Assembly: GCA_023846275.1 (NCBI GenBank)
Contig: CM043875.1
Span: forward strand, 24,060,593-24,124,592
Direction: 5' to 3'
DNA: 64,000 bases
Source of the DNA: Vanilla planifolia
Lineage: Eukaryota; Streptophyta; Magnoliopsida; Asparagales; Orchidaceae
Numbering within the stretch: position 1 is the first letter of the stretch; each line of letters begins with the position of its first letter. This document shows positions 34,320 through 48,400 of this stretch, piece after piece. The position numbers and the translations under genes were made by a program. Below the pieces are notes generated by a model. The model ran no database searches, was not told the origin of the DNA, and saw only the letters and a program-made list of their open reading frames with translations.

Positions 34320-35896
34320 ATTACTCCCTTGTAGCCTTATGTTGAGCCTTCACTTGAATGAAAGTGTTAAGAAAAAAAGTTTAACTATCAATGACTTAGT
34401 GTTTAATGCATATATGTTAAATTAAAGCATTACAACTTTGATCATATCTCATGCTAGGGTAATCTCAAACATATAACAAAATAAACCAAGAAAATGCACA
34501 ATATGAAAAAAAGTATTTTGTCTCTATGCATAATCTTTTTAAACTTTGATCTTTCTTTTTATTTTATAATTTATTTAAGCAATGTAAAAGAACACTAACT
34601 TTTATGCTCAAGTAGTTATTCCTTTTATCTTTTTATTTCATTTAAAATTTGACTTAGGGCAAAGCCTTTCTTTTATAATAGACTGAGCTTATATAGGAAT
34701 ATGTTCCAAGTAAATAACCCTAAAGAGTGCTTCCTTTGACTTATCTTCAAAACCATCCTTTTGGAAGGGTCGTTCCCATTTTAGATGACCATTGATCATT
34801 TCATAATTAGTATCTTGCTGCTCTTTAGAAATTTCTTTCTTTTCCTTTTTCTTTTTAAGGCCATTATTCAAAATACCACTTTCTCTTCTTATTCTTTCCA
34901 TCTCATTTATTTTTTATGATAGTTATCACATTCTTTTTTTTCTTTTTCACATTTTTATCCTTTCACATTTCTTTTATGACTCTTATCATGATTTGCATTA
35001 GTGTTGTGAAATAACATATAAGCATAAAACAAATTATAAAAAATGATATCATCTCAAACAAGTAATTGAAGGTATCATTATAGATCATGAATATAATGTA
35101 ATTCATGGCTAGGATTTTAAACATCAAATTCCCTTTCTTACGTCAATTTACAAATATTAGGCTAGGTTTTGCCTATTATACTAATAAATTTCTTATCTTC
35201 TAATTATACATTAAGTTTAATCTTCCTTCTCATATGCTTATCCCATTAATCATAATACTATGATACAAAACTTCATACAATATTATTTACTTCACACAAT
35301 ATTTATCACTTCACTTAGCTTTATAATACTTATTGAATATATTGATTATACTATACAATCCATTAGTTCATGCAATATTGAACTTGATGAACTTAAAACG
35401 TTTTTCTAGTCTTAATATTGTATTTATATGATCCATGGATTCATACCTGTATAATCATAATATTATCTAAACTAACCTCTAATTTCTACACTAATGCCCT
35501 TGCATGTTGATGTGATTAGCTAGGTGAAACATTAGCTAGCTTTGTGCCTATTCACATTTGTCTCTTTCTTATTCCAATTCACACCATGCCATGTGCTATT
35601 CCAACAATGTATGGTACTAAAACTTCTTCCTTACGTTATCAAATAGGTTGAATTATTAACATTCAAGATATCATCGTACTTGTATGATCACAAAGTCATA
35701 TTTTTATGACCAAAGTCTACTTTAATATTGTATGATATTCACAATTAAGTTTTTAAATTGGTTACTTTACTCATTGTACCTTATGATATTTTATTATCAT
35801 ATTGTATGTTCCTTAATTAATTAAATTTATATCTATTTATTTAATGAAATAAAAAAAAAATAACATATCTTGGCTAAACAAAATAGAGATGTAACA
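34320..35896 (-). repeat. 3' LTR (truncated) of the minus-strand gypsy element
   Basis: Starts on the minus strand with TGTTACATCTCTATTTTG at 35896, right after the polypurine tract. Its first part aligns with the 5' LTR at 42286-41600, sharing GACCAAAGTCTACTTTAATA on the plus strand at 35710 and 42020. It is cut off near 34320 by the neighbouring element. Confidence 0.6.
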
Positions 35897-35909
35897 TTCT
35901 CTCCACCTT
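35897..35909 (-). other. Polypurine tract
   Basis: The minus strand reads AAGGTGGAGAGAA immediately before TGTTACATC. This purine tract then LTR start is the standard junction of plant gypsy elements. Confidence 0.7.
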
Positions 35910-36299
35910 AATTTAGATTTTTTCTATGAAATCTGGTTACTAACTCTTGTCACTTGCACTAACCTCTCTCTTAACCTCCTAGGTAGCCTCTTTTTCTCTT
36001 GATTAATCAAAGGAACTCTAAAGCTAGAAAATATTTTATATAAATAAATAATTTCATCATTAATAGTGATGATAGCTAGCCTTAACCACCCTTTACACTC
36101 TCCCAAGAATTAAGACAAGTCAAATAACACAATGTTTTACAATAAAAAAGGACGTTAGAACTATCAAATCAAAATAAAATCAAACCTAAAGCCTTTGCAA
36201 TTTGTGACAAAAGCATGTTAAACATTTCTTGCCCTCCATGAACAACTACTATCAATCAAATACTCTAAACATTCTCATGTTTTACCCGACAGTTCATCT

Positions 36300-37110
36300 T
36301 CTTATTTCCTAGCTTCAAGAATTTGGAGCAAACAACCTCTTTAAATCCACAAGTATCCTTATGCCTTATACCACAACGACTATAGCTATGGACCCTATGC
36401 CTAGATTGTCCCCTCGATTTCTCATCAACTTGTTACTAATGAGGATGTAGATTGGTTAGTACTTTTAGATCTCCTTTATTACTTCTTATTATAAGATCTA
36501 CTAATCCTCTTATTCTTAGTAAGTAAGAAATGTTTCTCTTCTTACAGGTCTCCTAGTGAATCTCCACTCCATGCTTCATCTACTAAACTATTATGGTAGA
36601 CTCCCCCATGAAGCAATATTGAGTGGCATGTGAGACTATCAAGCAACTACAAAGTGAGTGTCTAAGTTCCTTCATAGAAATCTCACATCCGTGTTCCTCA
36701 AAAGTCACTAACATGAAGACATAACATGTTAGATATGTAGAACTAGAAGTAAAGTTTAAAATTATCAATTGGCTATTTAGAGAGAATTCTCCCTATAATC
36801 CTAATAATATTTGTCATATAATACTCTCTAAATATTGCTACAAACTCACACCCAAGGTATCTGACCATTTGTGGTATCCCTATATATAGCCTAATGTTGA
36901 CCACATCATTAAGTAGTTGTCATGTTGTAATGAGACAAAGCTACAAAGATGACTATCTACTAAGCTAAGAACTCCAAAACTTCAAATTTCTCTTATACAT
37001 GGATCAGCATTAAATTTCCATAGTCAAGTCTGATGTAACCACAAATCATTGGCTTCAATAGCATTAAAGCCTCTAATTAGTGCTCCCTCAAGACTCAAGT
37101 TGCATTTGGG
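36300..37110 (-). pseudogene. Ty3-gypsy gag relic
   Basis: Minus-strand frames show CEFVAIFREYYMTNIIR, matching the F-x-x-x-F-x-x-x-YF/Y-P region of plant gypsy gag. Downstream at about 36385-36345 is a zinc-knuckle relic, YSRCGIRHKDTC, in which the first Cys is Tyr (TGT to TAT). Open frames at 36768-36583 and 36106-35924 are parts of the same interior. There is no protease, RT or integrase between this and the polypurine tract. Confidence 0.55.
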
Positions 37111-37225
37111 GTGTCATAGCACTTGTAGATCATTCTGACTAGGGCTCTCTTGTGACAAGATCACTATCTATTGAGCCTATCATTATAGCTCCACATGTTC
37201 TAACCCCCTCCACCATTGATGGATA

Positions 37226-40200
37226 ACACATTAGTTTACCTATAATAAATATTGAAATTCATAATAATAATAATACATCTTACTAATTTAATACTATTGG
37301 TTAACACTTCCAACATTAATATGAATAAACTTAGTATGTCGAGGGATGCCCTTCACTCTAATTAAGGTATTCTAAACTAGGCCATCACAACTTAGGTTTT
37401 GATATCATTTTCTACACTTAAAAGAAATTTTTTTTATTCAATCCTAGATGCAACAAACTCATATTCTAGTCAATGTACTTTACTAGCTGCTATTCACTCT
37501 CTAAGCTTTACATTTAAACTTTGAGTTATAATCTCCTTATTTTGTCAATGTGCTTCATGGTGTGCCACCAAAAATGAGCCATGCCCTTCACCATCTAGTC
37601 ACCCAATTGATATTAAATTTTTTTAACTTAGATAGAGATAACCACAAACCAAATTGGCATGTACATGATACTAAAGAAACCTATAAATTTTTATTACCAT
37701 CCATACACAATATATAAATTGAATAACAAAGCTCAAAGATAATCCTCGAGCCTACAAATACAACCTGTTCAGAAAAATACAAATGTAGATATTTAAATCC
37801 ATAAAGAATTATCCAATGCATCACAAGTCCATCGAGGTACACATATCAAAGTCACGAAAGATTAACATCATTACCATTAAAATAAAAGCTACAAATAGAA
37901 GATCCTAAAACTACTAAATGCACTACTAAGGTTGCCCATAGCTCTAACTAGGATGCAAATTCCTATTAACCCAAACCTATAAAGAAATAAAGGGTGTTCC
38001 AAAGCTCAATAAGGAACCCTTATTTCTTATTATAAAACAACATGCAACAATAAGGTATTATATCAAATCTGTAAAGCAATAATAATTAATTTCATGATTA
38101 GATATATCACATATCTATGCCATATCACTAGACAAATATAATGAGTGAGAACTATAGAATTTAAAGGCCTTATAATCATAACTCTTAGTACCTCATTTGA
38201 TAACCATCAAGACTTCTTAAATCTTTGACATATCATAATCTGAATTAAAGATACAATCTATTGGATGTTTAGTGTCACACTTGTGATCAAGTGCTCATCC
38301 TTAGCCTAACCACATAAGTGCATGGCAAGTGCTACACTACTAAATACATGGTGAAGTCCAAGATCTTCCTTAGGTCTAGAGTGGTGCAGTGGCACACAAC
38401 CAAAAAATATAAATAACCAAATGCATGATCTCTTATGGATATAGGGCTGGCCAATGGTACACTACCAAAATATACAAAAGCTACTACAAGTCATATAATA
38501 CTTCTTATCTATAATTGATTAGAGGAACCAAAACCTAGGTTTCAATACATCATAAAACTCATTATGATTAAGTTCATCTTTTGTATCTTAATCATTATTG
38601 TAAAGTATTAATGCAACCTATCATAGTTACCAGCAATTATTTGGGGCACCTTAGGGTTACTTTCATACCTTAATTAAACTATTTAAAGTACTTAATTATA
38701 TATAGATGTTACAATTAAAGCTAGTTTTTTCCTTTAGCTTTTGGTTTATTATATATAGGATCCTCACTAGAATCATTTTACCTATCTAGGCTATCAATTA
38801 AGCTCTTACTCAAATCTTATCTTTGGATTTATCCCTTAGGCACATTTTTAATGTGATGATTAACCTTATAGATCTATAGAAGTTCCAATAATGACATTCA
38901 TGTCATGTAAGAAAACCTTAGCTACAACATGAATCTAACAAGCCGCTCTTAAGCCACATAAACAACTCGCTAAATCACTATCTAAGGTGTCAATGTATGG
39001 CCTTCAAGATTAAGTAGGGTTATGTATGTCTTACCCAACAACAAAGCCATTGTAATGGTTTAGCCAGCGTCATAAGGGCAACTGTCCACTTGGATAAGTC
39101 TAAAATCTTTTTAAGACAAGATCAAGCTCTCTAGCTTAAACAATATTTAACAAATATTTAACAAAATATCTCACTAGCCCAAGGTCTTATCCATAGTAAG
39201 CATAAGGCTCAATAAGTGTTTGCACACTTAATATAATGATAAATTCCATTTTTATGGATTGTTTATGCTAAAAACCAAAATCTAAGAACCAACCAAGCTT
39301 AGTTTAAGGCTAACTTAAGCCTTAACACTTGCCTACCAAAAAACCTACATCATATGATGCCTAATTCTTTAACCTACCTATGACCTTATCATCATAAGGC
39401 CAAAATCCATCAAAATCATCATCCCATTCATTAGTTACATCATAAAGTTGATTATTTTAAACCTTTTTTCTAGTGCTACCTATGACCTTAACCTGGTTTA
39501 CATTCTAAGCCTAAATGTACTCACATTAAAATATCTAACCTAGAATTTATTATACAAACTCTAAGGTTTAATAAAATCCTAATTGATATTAATCTTAACT
39601 TAAAGTTAATGATATTTAAGAGCTAGTCCAACATTCTTAGAAGTCATTCAAGGTTCCTCTTAAGGCTTCTTCATGCATCCAAAGTCATTGGTCAATCATT
39701 TCCACTTATCCTAAGGAAAAAAGTCAATATTAGGAAAAAACGATCACCATTGGCTATGGTTTAAAAGTAGCTCTTACTTAAGTAGATTCCTCCAAGAGCC
39801 TCACATAGTGTTAAACCAATTCAAGAATTTACCAAAGATCATTGCTTTAATTGTAATCTTAACTAGTGCCAGCTTTACCTACTCTACCAAAACCCACCTA
39901 ATCTTGCTAGCATACACAAGTTCTTAACAAACATATTCAAAAACTCAAACCATTCCCTTCTAAGATCTTCAACAAGAACCCATGGGTTATTTCTAACCTT
40001 AGAAACCATTTATGCATATGAAAGTCTAAATTGAGCCTTCTATGGCTTAATCAAGCCATGTTACTAGCTACTCAAGTAAAAGTAATGCAATGGAGTATAG
40101 AGCTACAAAGAGTCCTTAAGATTTTGTGGTATTTTGCACCTTAGAGTTCATGACCTAAACTAGGATTATTTGCATCAACTAGTTGATCTCAATTTCATTA

Positions 40201-42286
40201 TAATGGTTTCACAAATGTAATCAAGGATTCTCATCAAGCCATAGTTTAAGTTGGAGTTCTTCATGTCCAAACCAATATTGAGTTTATAAGCATGTAAATG
40301 TTTAAGGAAAACCTTGTTAATTCATTAAAGAGATAACCTTCACATAGCATAATATCATATAAATTTGGAAATAAAATAGTGAATGCTTTTGATCAATTTT
40401 GATTTATGTGATTTTCGAAGCATAAGTTACAGAGATCTTTGGCCCCTTTACAACATAAACTTGATTCTTAATCTCATAGAACAATAACAATTTTAGAGCT
40501 ATTATGTTTCTCATTAAAATTAAAATAAAAAAATTCCATACTCAGATGAGGGATTAAGCTATCATAAAACATGTCATTTGCATATTAAATCATAATTCAA
40601 TAAGAAATTTTAATAGTAGTATTTGGTCAACTACAAACCCTATCATTCAACTCTTTATTGTCAAAGGGTTTTAACTTTTTTTATCATAATAATATAGTTT
40701 ATTATGAATTAATTTGGATTCATACTTAAGCATGAAAGAAACCATTAAAGTCACATTAGTAATATCTCAATTATAAACATGATATTAGCTTCCATACATC
40801 TAGATTCAATTCCACATGTAAGTTCATGAATATCTCATTAAAAGCATGCTTTTAATTAAGATGACTATCATTATATCTCAGTTGCAATATTAGATCTACT
40901 TAGGCTAGGATATAAAAGAAGCAATCTAACCATGAAAACTCATTGCCATGGTCCCACATAAAATCACATAAATGTTTAATAAAGTACACAGTTTTAACAT
41001 AGAATATATTTAGATTTAAATATATGATCTTAAAGTTCATCCTTCCTCTTGACCCTTGTAGAGGACTACACCAAGGTTTGACTTCACTTCAACTCTTGAG
41101 ATAACCACCTCCTCATCCTGCTCACATTTAAATCTTCTTGTCCTCCTTGCCTTAGGTTTCACTAAATGATGTAAATCTTGACTAAGGTTTGACAACAACT
41201 TAAGCAAGGGCTCAAGCCAAGGCATACATACATGGGTTTCAATCTTAAAATCAAGATTAAACTCCTTAGATGGGATCTAACTAATCTTATGATTAATCCT
41301 TCACATCCTTAATGATATGCTACCTCTAATTTTTTTAATGATCAATTATACATCCTAAATTTTTGGGTTTTCTAATGCAATACATGTTTGGAATTCCAAG
41401 CATCCTTTTCCCTTTCTTATTGGCATAAATTTCCAACATCAAGTCAACTGCTCCATATCCTTTTTGTACATTTCCTATCTCTTTATTGTACACTAAGCTA
41501 AATGTCAATTCAACAATTCTTAACCTACTGATTAAAATATTACAATAAAAATATTCTTGTAATTTGATATATTTTACACAATATTCATCCATCATAGTTT
41601 GATGATTTATTATGTTTCACGCTCCTATTGGGCTTGTCACATTTATACAATTATGGTCATCATACATCCTGATCCATTAGTTCACAAAATACTCAATTTG
41701 TTAGACTTCTAAATTTTTTCTTCTGTTATTATCATACTTGTACAAACTATGGCTTTATATTTGTGTAATCACATTATTATCTAGACCAACCTACAATTTC
41801 TAGATTATCGACATTGTACAGTAGTGTGATCGATTTGGTACAATCACTAGTTAGCTTTATACTCATTAACATTTGTCTCATTCTCAAACGAGATTACATC
41901 ATACGATGTTTTATGGTCTTTGTGTATGATGTCAAAACTTCTTCTTTAACCTATTTTAAAGGTCTAGCCATTGATATTCATAAAATCATCTTACTCATAT
42001 ACTAAAAAAGTTATGCTTGTATGACCAAAGTCTACTTTAATAGCCAAATCATAGTTACATCTTAATTGCTTCTCTTTCTTGATTAACTAATATCTCTTTT
42101 ACTATAAAACAAATTGTATGTATGACATTCACATTTGGGCTTTCTAATAGGCTTCTTTCCTCATCATACCAAACATTATTCAACCATTATACTACATGGT
42201 CTTTAATCAGTTAAATTTGTAGGTATATATTTAATAAAATTAAGAGAAAAAAATATATCTTGTCTAGGCAAAAGTGTATATCAATA
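37226..42286 (-). repeat. 5' LTR (about 5 kb) of the minus-strand gypsy element
   Basis: The upper end (42286 down to about 41600) aligns with the 3' LTR start at 35896. The lower end meets the gag start context near 37226. The middle is rich in CTTAAG/TAAGGCTTA words, like the reverse complement of the plus-strand LTR at 51725-56484. Short ORFs at 41225-41037 and 41595-41335 have no known domain. LTR assignment of the middle part is inferred, not aligned base by base. Confidence 0.45.
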
Positions 42287-43803
42287 TTTAGAATGTTAAA
42301 GCTTTGTATAGTATGATATTATATTTGAGACTTGTACATTATAGTCAATTTGGGAATTAAACTTAAGATCAAACTAAATGATATTAGTATTTGAGATAGA
42401 GCTCTTAGTGTCATATATGTTCAAAAATTTTTTCATTATTATATGGTTCATATACCAATGCACTAATAGTTTAAGACTTAGGTTACAGGTTAGCTAAATT
42501 ATTTCATACATGTATTGTGAGACAGTTGTACCAGTATGATCAATTTGGCTTTGTAGTATGAGTTAAATACTAATTAAAATTTTTGCATTTTTGTATAAGT
42601 ACATTATCACCTATGCACGAGTGTGATCAATATATCATAATAATTAGTAATGAAGAATTTGTCCTAACCAAATTGAATTATTTAGAACACGTATGACCAC
42701 ACTTTTATATACGATGATGTATATTTACTTAGAGTTTTGTCTAAGGACTTAGTCATGTAGTGAGTGAACTTATGTTTAACGAATATGATCCTTTTATCAT
42801 ATTAATATGATCCCTTATGATCTATACAAGTGTGCTTATCATAGTATTTATCAACTTTGTATGATTTGTAAAGCATTTTGCGAAAAGTTAAGAAATTTGA
42901 CTTGTGTAGATTTGTTCTTGTTGTGACATTCGAAGTCCTCATCATTGTGCTAAGAAATTATTTGATTAGAGAGGCATATCATTAGGGTGATCTTTATAAA
43001 CTCTTGTTATCTTAATAGTATGTTCATTATCCTAAGAGTATAATAGTTAGACTAATTATTTTTAGAATAGGGTTTTTAGCCATTGGAACTTCTTGATTGG
43101 TATATCTCTTCATGATTAAAATAATTATAAGTGGTTTTGAAGAAGAAGTAATTGATTAATTGAGTTAAGTACAAAACGTTTAGAAGAGCATGGAGACTAA
43201 GAGCTATGGGTTGTGCTTTGTATAGTGAAGTTCCCTTTACCCTTTTGCTTCATCAAAGCTTTAACACATCATTATTTCAAGCATTGCATAAGAAATTCAC
43301 ATATTTCTTGGTAAACTTCTTTCACTTTATTTTATACATTGTGTCATATATTCTTTAAAGGCAATGGTATTAGATTTAAGTATGTTTTTTTTGGGTAAGT
43401 GTTATAATTGTTTGCAAGCTATTGTGCACTTTATGAGTGACCCTTATATGGTTGTGACAAAAATAGAGTGAATTTATGTGAGACTCACCCTTGCCTGATT
43501 GTGATGAAAATAGGAGTGGATTTTAATGGAAGCTTAGCTATTTGAGTGAGGGTGGATAGATCTAGCTTTGGAGTAAGGTACTTAAAATCACATTGTGTAC
43601 CATATCTTTTTGTAATCACACACAATGATTTACCCTTCTAAAAAATGCTTATTTCTATTAATCATTAAGAGTAATTAAGATAATCAAATTACTTTCATTG
43701 TAAGATCACCTAGGGTGTTATTATTTGAGTTATTTAAATCAAATTAATTTTGTGGGTTACACAATTCACTCATCTCATGGACATGACCACTCAATATTTT
43801 CCA
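42287..43803 (+). repeat. SIRE-like copia LTR 1 (5'-truncated)
   Basis: Colinear with the later parts of LTR 2 (from about 45665) and LTR 3 (from about 57690). Shared markers are AGCTCTTAGTGTCATATA, TGATCCCTTATGAT-like, TTTTTAGCCATTGGAACTTC, TAGTGAAGTTCCC and the terminal AATATTTTCCA. Its start is cut exactly where the minus-strand gypsy element ends. The TATA box seen in the other copies reads AATTATAAGTGG here and is lost. Confidence 0.7.
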
Positions 43804-45003
43804 GAAATGAGAAATCAGAACTCTCTAGAAATGAACTAGAAAGGCAAAACATAAATTTATGAAGAAGTAACATAAACAAAGTTTAGGTGATTTATGATGA
43901 TTGAAAAGAAAAGAATGAAGAATTCTTACATGATTTACAAGTTACTCAAGGTATGCTTGCAAGAACAATTAACTTGAATGCTAAAGAGAAACTTGTCTTT
44001 CAACTTTAAGAATTTATATTCCAACTGTATTTCATCCCAATTCATTCATAAGAGTGTTTCTTTTCACAAATTTAAGTCTATTCATGTTCAAATAAATATT
44101 TCTTGTGTTTCATCAATCACTTTCAATTATTTTATGAAAAATGGTAGGATTGCAAGATTAATGAGAATGAGTTTTCTATGTACCCATGCTATTTATGAAT
44201 TAAGAAGAACAAAAGTAATGCACCTAGCAGTGAATCAAATGATTGTATATTGATTGGACCTAAATCCATTTGGGTTCCAAATTCTTATTAAAAAATTGTT
44301 ATATGCATTTTCCTTGACTGAATTTCAAAACGGGAGAAAACTATAAGAAGCATGTTGATTAAGTCTATGTTTATTAGGTCTTATTTGTTTCAATTTAATT
44401 TTTTAAATTTGTTATATGCCCAAATATAAGGAGAGAAAATACATTGCACACCTTAATTATGCTACTTTGCAAATAAAATTTGCTTTTGATGCACTACATG
44501 TGTTTTTGCTTGTAATGCATTTAAAATGTTCCTTATTGACAGCCTTAGCTTTTTTGGTAAAACTTTCAATAATAGGTGTTAAAGAATTTTTTTTTAGTTG
44601 TAGAAGATATATGCTTAGAATTTAGGTCTATTATGGTTGTTTTTCATCTCTTTGTTGTGTTTATGCAACTTATTGAACCATATAGTTCTTTTATAGTATA
44701 GCTAACATTGCTATTACACACTTGTGTTATTTATTTTGTTAAATTCTTGTGCAAGTGTTTTCTAGTATACACCCATTATTCTCTTAGTCTTTTTTAGTTT
44801 TATCTTCTGATGCATGATAGAAAGAGGAAGGGAAAAGTGAGAAATGAGAAGTTATCCATCCAAACTTATCTACTTGTTATTAATTTCTTGAATTGCTTTT
44901 ATAGAGGAGTAAGAATAGTGAAAACGAATTTGTGTTCATGCATGAATGTATATCTTTTCAATTCAATATTTTAAATGTCTTTGTCATCATCAAAAATAGG
45001 AGA
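43804..45003 (+). mobile_element. SIRE-like copia internal region 1 (gag deleted)
   Basis: A degenerate primer binding site region (about 43808) is followed within 100 bases by sequence that in copy 2 lies after gag (about 48700), so gag is deleted. The rest is colinear with copy 2: the pre-protease zone, the tail at 44440-44980, and a polypurine-like CAAAAATAGGAGA at 44991-45003. Open frames at 43978-44253 and 44416-44625 are chance remnants of this decayed interior. No integrase or RT. Confidence 0.6.
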
Positions 45004-47428
45004 TTATTATACACTTGGTCATTGATCTGCTTGCTTAATGATAATAAAACATTATGGTGTTAATACAAACACCTTTATTTATTTTTTTCTTGGATTATAA
45101 ATCTCAAGATCAAATAGGTCTTATCAAATAGAGACCTTGACTAAATGTTTCATAGAGCAAGCCACATGTGAAGAGGTGCCTTAATAAGATGATGGTTTTT
45201 CTCATGCTTGACCCAACCTTCAAATCATGGAGTAGTTGTTCCTACTTTTGGTGGAGTGGATGCCCATTTAAATAAACTCTTCCATAATCTATTTTTACTT
45301 AGAACTTGTTAAACATATTTCTTGTTCTTCATATCTTTACAAAGGTTGCATTGATACTATCCATGTAAGTTTCTTAAGGTTTCACTTCTTATATTCTTAT
45401 TCAAGTATGCCCTAACAAACATTAAAATGTGAGGTTTGCTTTTCCAAGACCTGATTAATCTATTTAGTGTGCATATTACTTTAAGTAATGTGATTTCACT
45501 CTCATAAAATATGGCTTGCATTTAATGGCATGAAACCATTCATTAGTCAAGGTGTATCTTGAGTGATTGGCACAAGTTATATTGTTCGTACATGTATGAT
45601 GTACCTATCATACAAGTATGCTAAAGGTTTGCTTAAGTAATGTTGTTGAGGTTTAAAAAATTAAAGCTTTGAATAATTTCTTGTTATATTTCATACTTAT
45701 ATGATGCAATCATATGGAGGCTAAGACATGGGATTTGATCGAGACGTATTAGTATGTGAGTTGGAGTTCTTAGTGTCATATAAGTACGATATATTTTTCA
45801 TATTTATGTGATCCATATATCAGTGTACTAAGATTCAAGGCTTAAGCTATAATTGAGCTAAATTATGTTATACTGATATGATCCCTTTTTCATTTTCATA
45901 TGATCAATTTAACAAAGTAGTATAATTAAGAATGCATAACATTGTCATACAAGTATATTATCACCTATACATAAGTATGATCAATCTATTAGAATAATTA
46001 GTAGTGAGGACTTTGGCTCAAGCAAGCTAATTTACTTCATACATGTATCATCATACTTTCTTTCTCATATGTTGTATAATTAATAAAAAGTTTGAATTGG
46101 GGACCTGGTCATGTAGTGGGAAAACTTATGGTGTATGGTATGGTCCCCACATCATATTAGTACAATCCCTTATGATGTACGTAGTGAGCTTATGATAGTA
46201 TTTATTGACTTTTCATGATCCTATATTGTACAATATGCTCCCAAGGGTATAGAAGTTGGACTTGGGTGATTCTTTCTTATCATACAAAATGATATCCTCA
46301 TCATATCAATATGATAATATATGATCTTAGAAGCGATATGAATTGCTAGGCATATTTTTTAAGCCTATCTTCTTCTAAACTTTATCATCTTTTTGAGTGA
46401 TCTTATTATCATAATAGTTTGATCATTATCTTGAGAGAAAAAAGGAAAGTTTGGTAATTTTAGAAATGGATATTTAGCCATTAACACTTCTTGAATTGTG
46501 CATACCCACTTGATTTATATAAATAGAAGTGGTTTAGAAGAAGAAGAGATCAATTGATGAACTTAATTACAAAAACTTTAGAAGAGAAAGTTGAGTAAGG
46601 GTTAGGGGTTGTGCTCTTTATAGTGAAGTTTTTTTCATTCATTCAACTGTTGCAAAGATGTTCTCACATTGTTTGGTAAATTTCTTACACATTTTGTTAT
46701 ATATTATTTTATTTAAAGTGTAAAACTCCAACCTAGGTTAGGCATTTATAATGAAATTAAAATTTGTGCTATACTTAAAGCTTAACCATCATACAAAGCT
46801 GTTTGAGAAATTGTAGAATATCAATTCTCTAATGAAAACCATGATTATTGCATTAGTTTAATTTACTTTGTAGTTTTGATCAAATGACTCACTTAAACAT
46901 TGTGCCATATATTCTTTCAAGTTAATGGTATAGGATTTATGTCTCTTTTTATTTGTCATGCATCGTAATTCTTTGAGAGCTATTGTTCATTCTTTGATTG
47001 AGGTTGACCCCTACTAGGCTATTACAAAAAGAATGTAGATTTGTGTGAGATTGTCCCATACTTGACTATGGAAAAACTAAGAGTGATTGTATTAAGTTTA
47101 TGCCATGTAGCTATAACAAAACAAGAGTTTATTGTAGTGGAAGCCTAACCTTTTGGCAAGGATGGATGTAGATCTTGGTTTGGATTGAACCACTTAAAAT
47201 CATCTTTTGTTCCTTGTTTTTCTTGTAGTCTCACACAATGATTTATAGAGCTAAACAACCTTTTAGAAGAACATGATTATATAAAGCATTAAGAGTAATT
47301 AGATAGTCAATAGATTGTCATTACAAGATCACTTGAGCTATTTATTTTTTGAGTTATCTAAATTGAATTAATTTTGTAATATGCACAGTTCATCTTACTC
47401 TTGCGAACTACACCACTTAATATTTTCA
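45004..47428 (+). repeat. SIRE-like copia LTR 2 (complete, about 2.4 kb)
   Basis: Lies between a polypurine-like tract and a primer binding site. Begins TTATTATACACTTGGTCATT, comparable with LTR 3 ATAGTCATAGCCTTGGTCAT, and ends AATATTTTCA. It is rich in CATACAAGTATG-type words. It contains a TATA box (46516-46525), then the shared TAGTGAAGTT block and a U5 ending near 47428. Confidence 0.75.
46516..46525 (+). promoter_or_regulatory. TATA box of LTR 2
   Basis: TATATAAATA followed by GAAGTGG. The same position in LTR 3 (58514) reads TATAAATAGAAGTAG. Conserved spacing to the downstream TAGTGAAGTT block supports this as the LTR promoter. Confidence 0.65.
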
Positions 47429-47433
47429 ACTAG

Positions 47434-47446
47434 TGGTATCAATGCT
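47434..47446 (+). other. Primer binding site of copy 2
   Basis: TGGTATCAATGCTTGG differs from the tRNA-Met complement TGGTATCAGAGC at two positions in the first twelve and sits five bases after the LTR end. Confidence 0.75.
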
Positions 47447-47486
47447 TGGTTGAATCTAGCGAGTAAAAATCTTTAAGGAGATTCAC

Positions 47487-48400
47487 ATGATGTCTCAAAA
47501 TTTCATAGTTGATCCTGTTATACTGGAGGTAAGGACATTGTCTTATCAGCAACTACTTCTCAAAGGAAAATCTTATTTTTATTTAAAAATTCATATGATA
47601 ATTTTTCTTGAATCAATTAATGTGGAACATTTGTACATAGCTATAAATGAGTTCAAATTTCTTATGAAAAAGCTAGGAAATGAATTTGCTAGGAAGACAT
47701 TAAGTGCATTTATCCTACAAGAAAAGCATAAAGTACTCTTTGATAAAGCTCTAAATATTCTTCGTTGCGGTCCCTAAGCTAAAGAGTTTAATAGGGCAAT
47801 TAATCTCAAACTTATTGATGATTTTTTGCTGAAATTAGGTCTTACATAAGAAAAAACCTCTTAAGTGGAGGAATCCAAGGTACGTTTTCTTATGCTGAGC
47901 AAACATTATTTCGTTTTATTAATGATGAGGTAATTAAATAGATATTCCAAACTTAGTAGAGAATTTTCTAATGTGGAATAAGTGAGAGATTTTGTAGGTG
48001 GTGTAAGGAGTTTGATCCTTTGCATCTTTTAAAGCTTCAAAAGAGTTGGACCATCTCTTGTACGAACAACTTGGAGAGCTCTTTACCAATGAAATGTAAA
48101 TGTCAATGGGAAGAGATTTACAATCTAAGCACAAGAAATAGAAGAAAGAAAATCTAGCTTTGAGGCTACTTGACATCCAAGGATGAATCTTCTCATCGAA
48201 ATAAGGTAGAATTTTTTACCAATGGAGTAACCAAAATATTCAAGAGTGTGCTTTAGGAAAAAAATTAAAAGAAGAAGAAAACAAAGGTTGAGGAATGTTG
48301 TTATGATTGTAATGGTAATGGATATTATCATCCAATTTGATCATATTTGCTAATGAAGAAGAGAAAACATGTGAAAGGAAAGAAGGAGAAGGTAGCCTTG
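47487..48400 (+). pseudogene. Ty1-copia (SIRE-like) gag, copy 2
   Basis: An open stretch of 96 codons (47487-47777) contains KIHMIIFLESINVEHLYIA and KALNILRC, matching the W-x-x-x-M-x-x-FL-x-S-x-D-x-x-LW and K-A-x-N-I-L pattern of copia gag. After frameshifts a zinc-knuckle relic follows at 48299-48340: CYDCNGNGYYHPI, where the His is Tyr and the last Cys is a stop. Upstream Trp and downstream motifs are also decayed. Gag packages the element RNA, but this copy cannot make a full protein. Confidence 0.7.

Larger units (their letters stand above)
34320..42286 (-). mobile_element. Large-LTR Ty3-gypsy-like element, gag-only, minus strand
   Basis: In minus orientation: a long 5' LTR (42286 to about 37226), a short internal region (37225-35897) with gag but no pol, a polypurine tract (35909-35897), and a truncated 3' LTR (35896 to about 34320). 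The starts of the two LTRs align at their 5' ends. The gag start context also matches the plus-strand element at 49231-56484, so both seem to be one family. With about 5-kb LTRs around a 1.3-kb interior it resembles large non-autonomous derivatives. Confidence 0.55.

Noticed and set aside
37226..42286. Possible host gene in this 5-kb non-pol stretch
   Set aside because: No exon-like translations with splice sites were found, and both ends behave as LTR ends of the minus-strand gypsy-like element.
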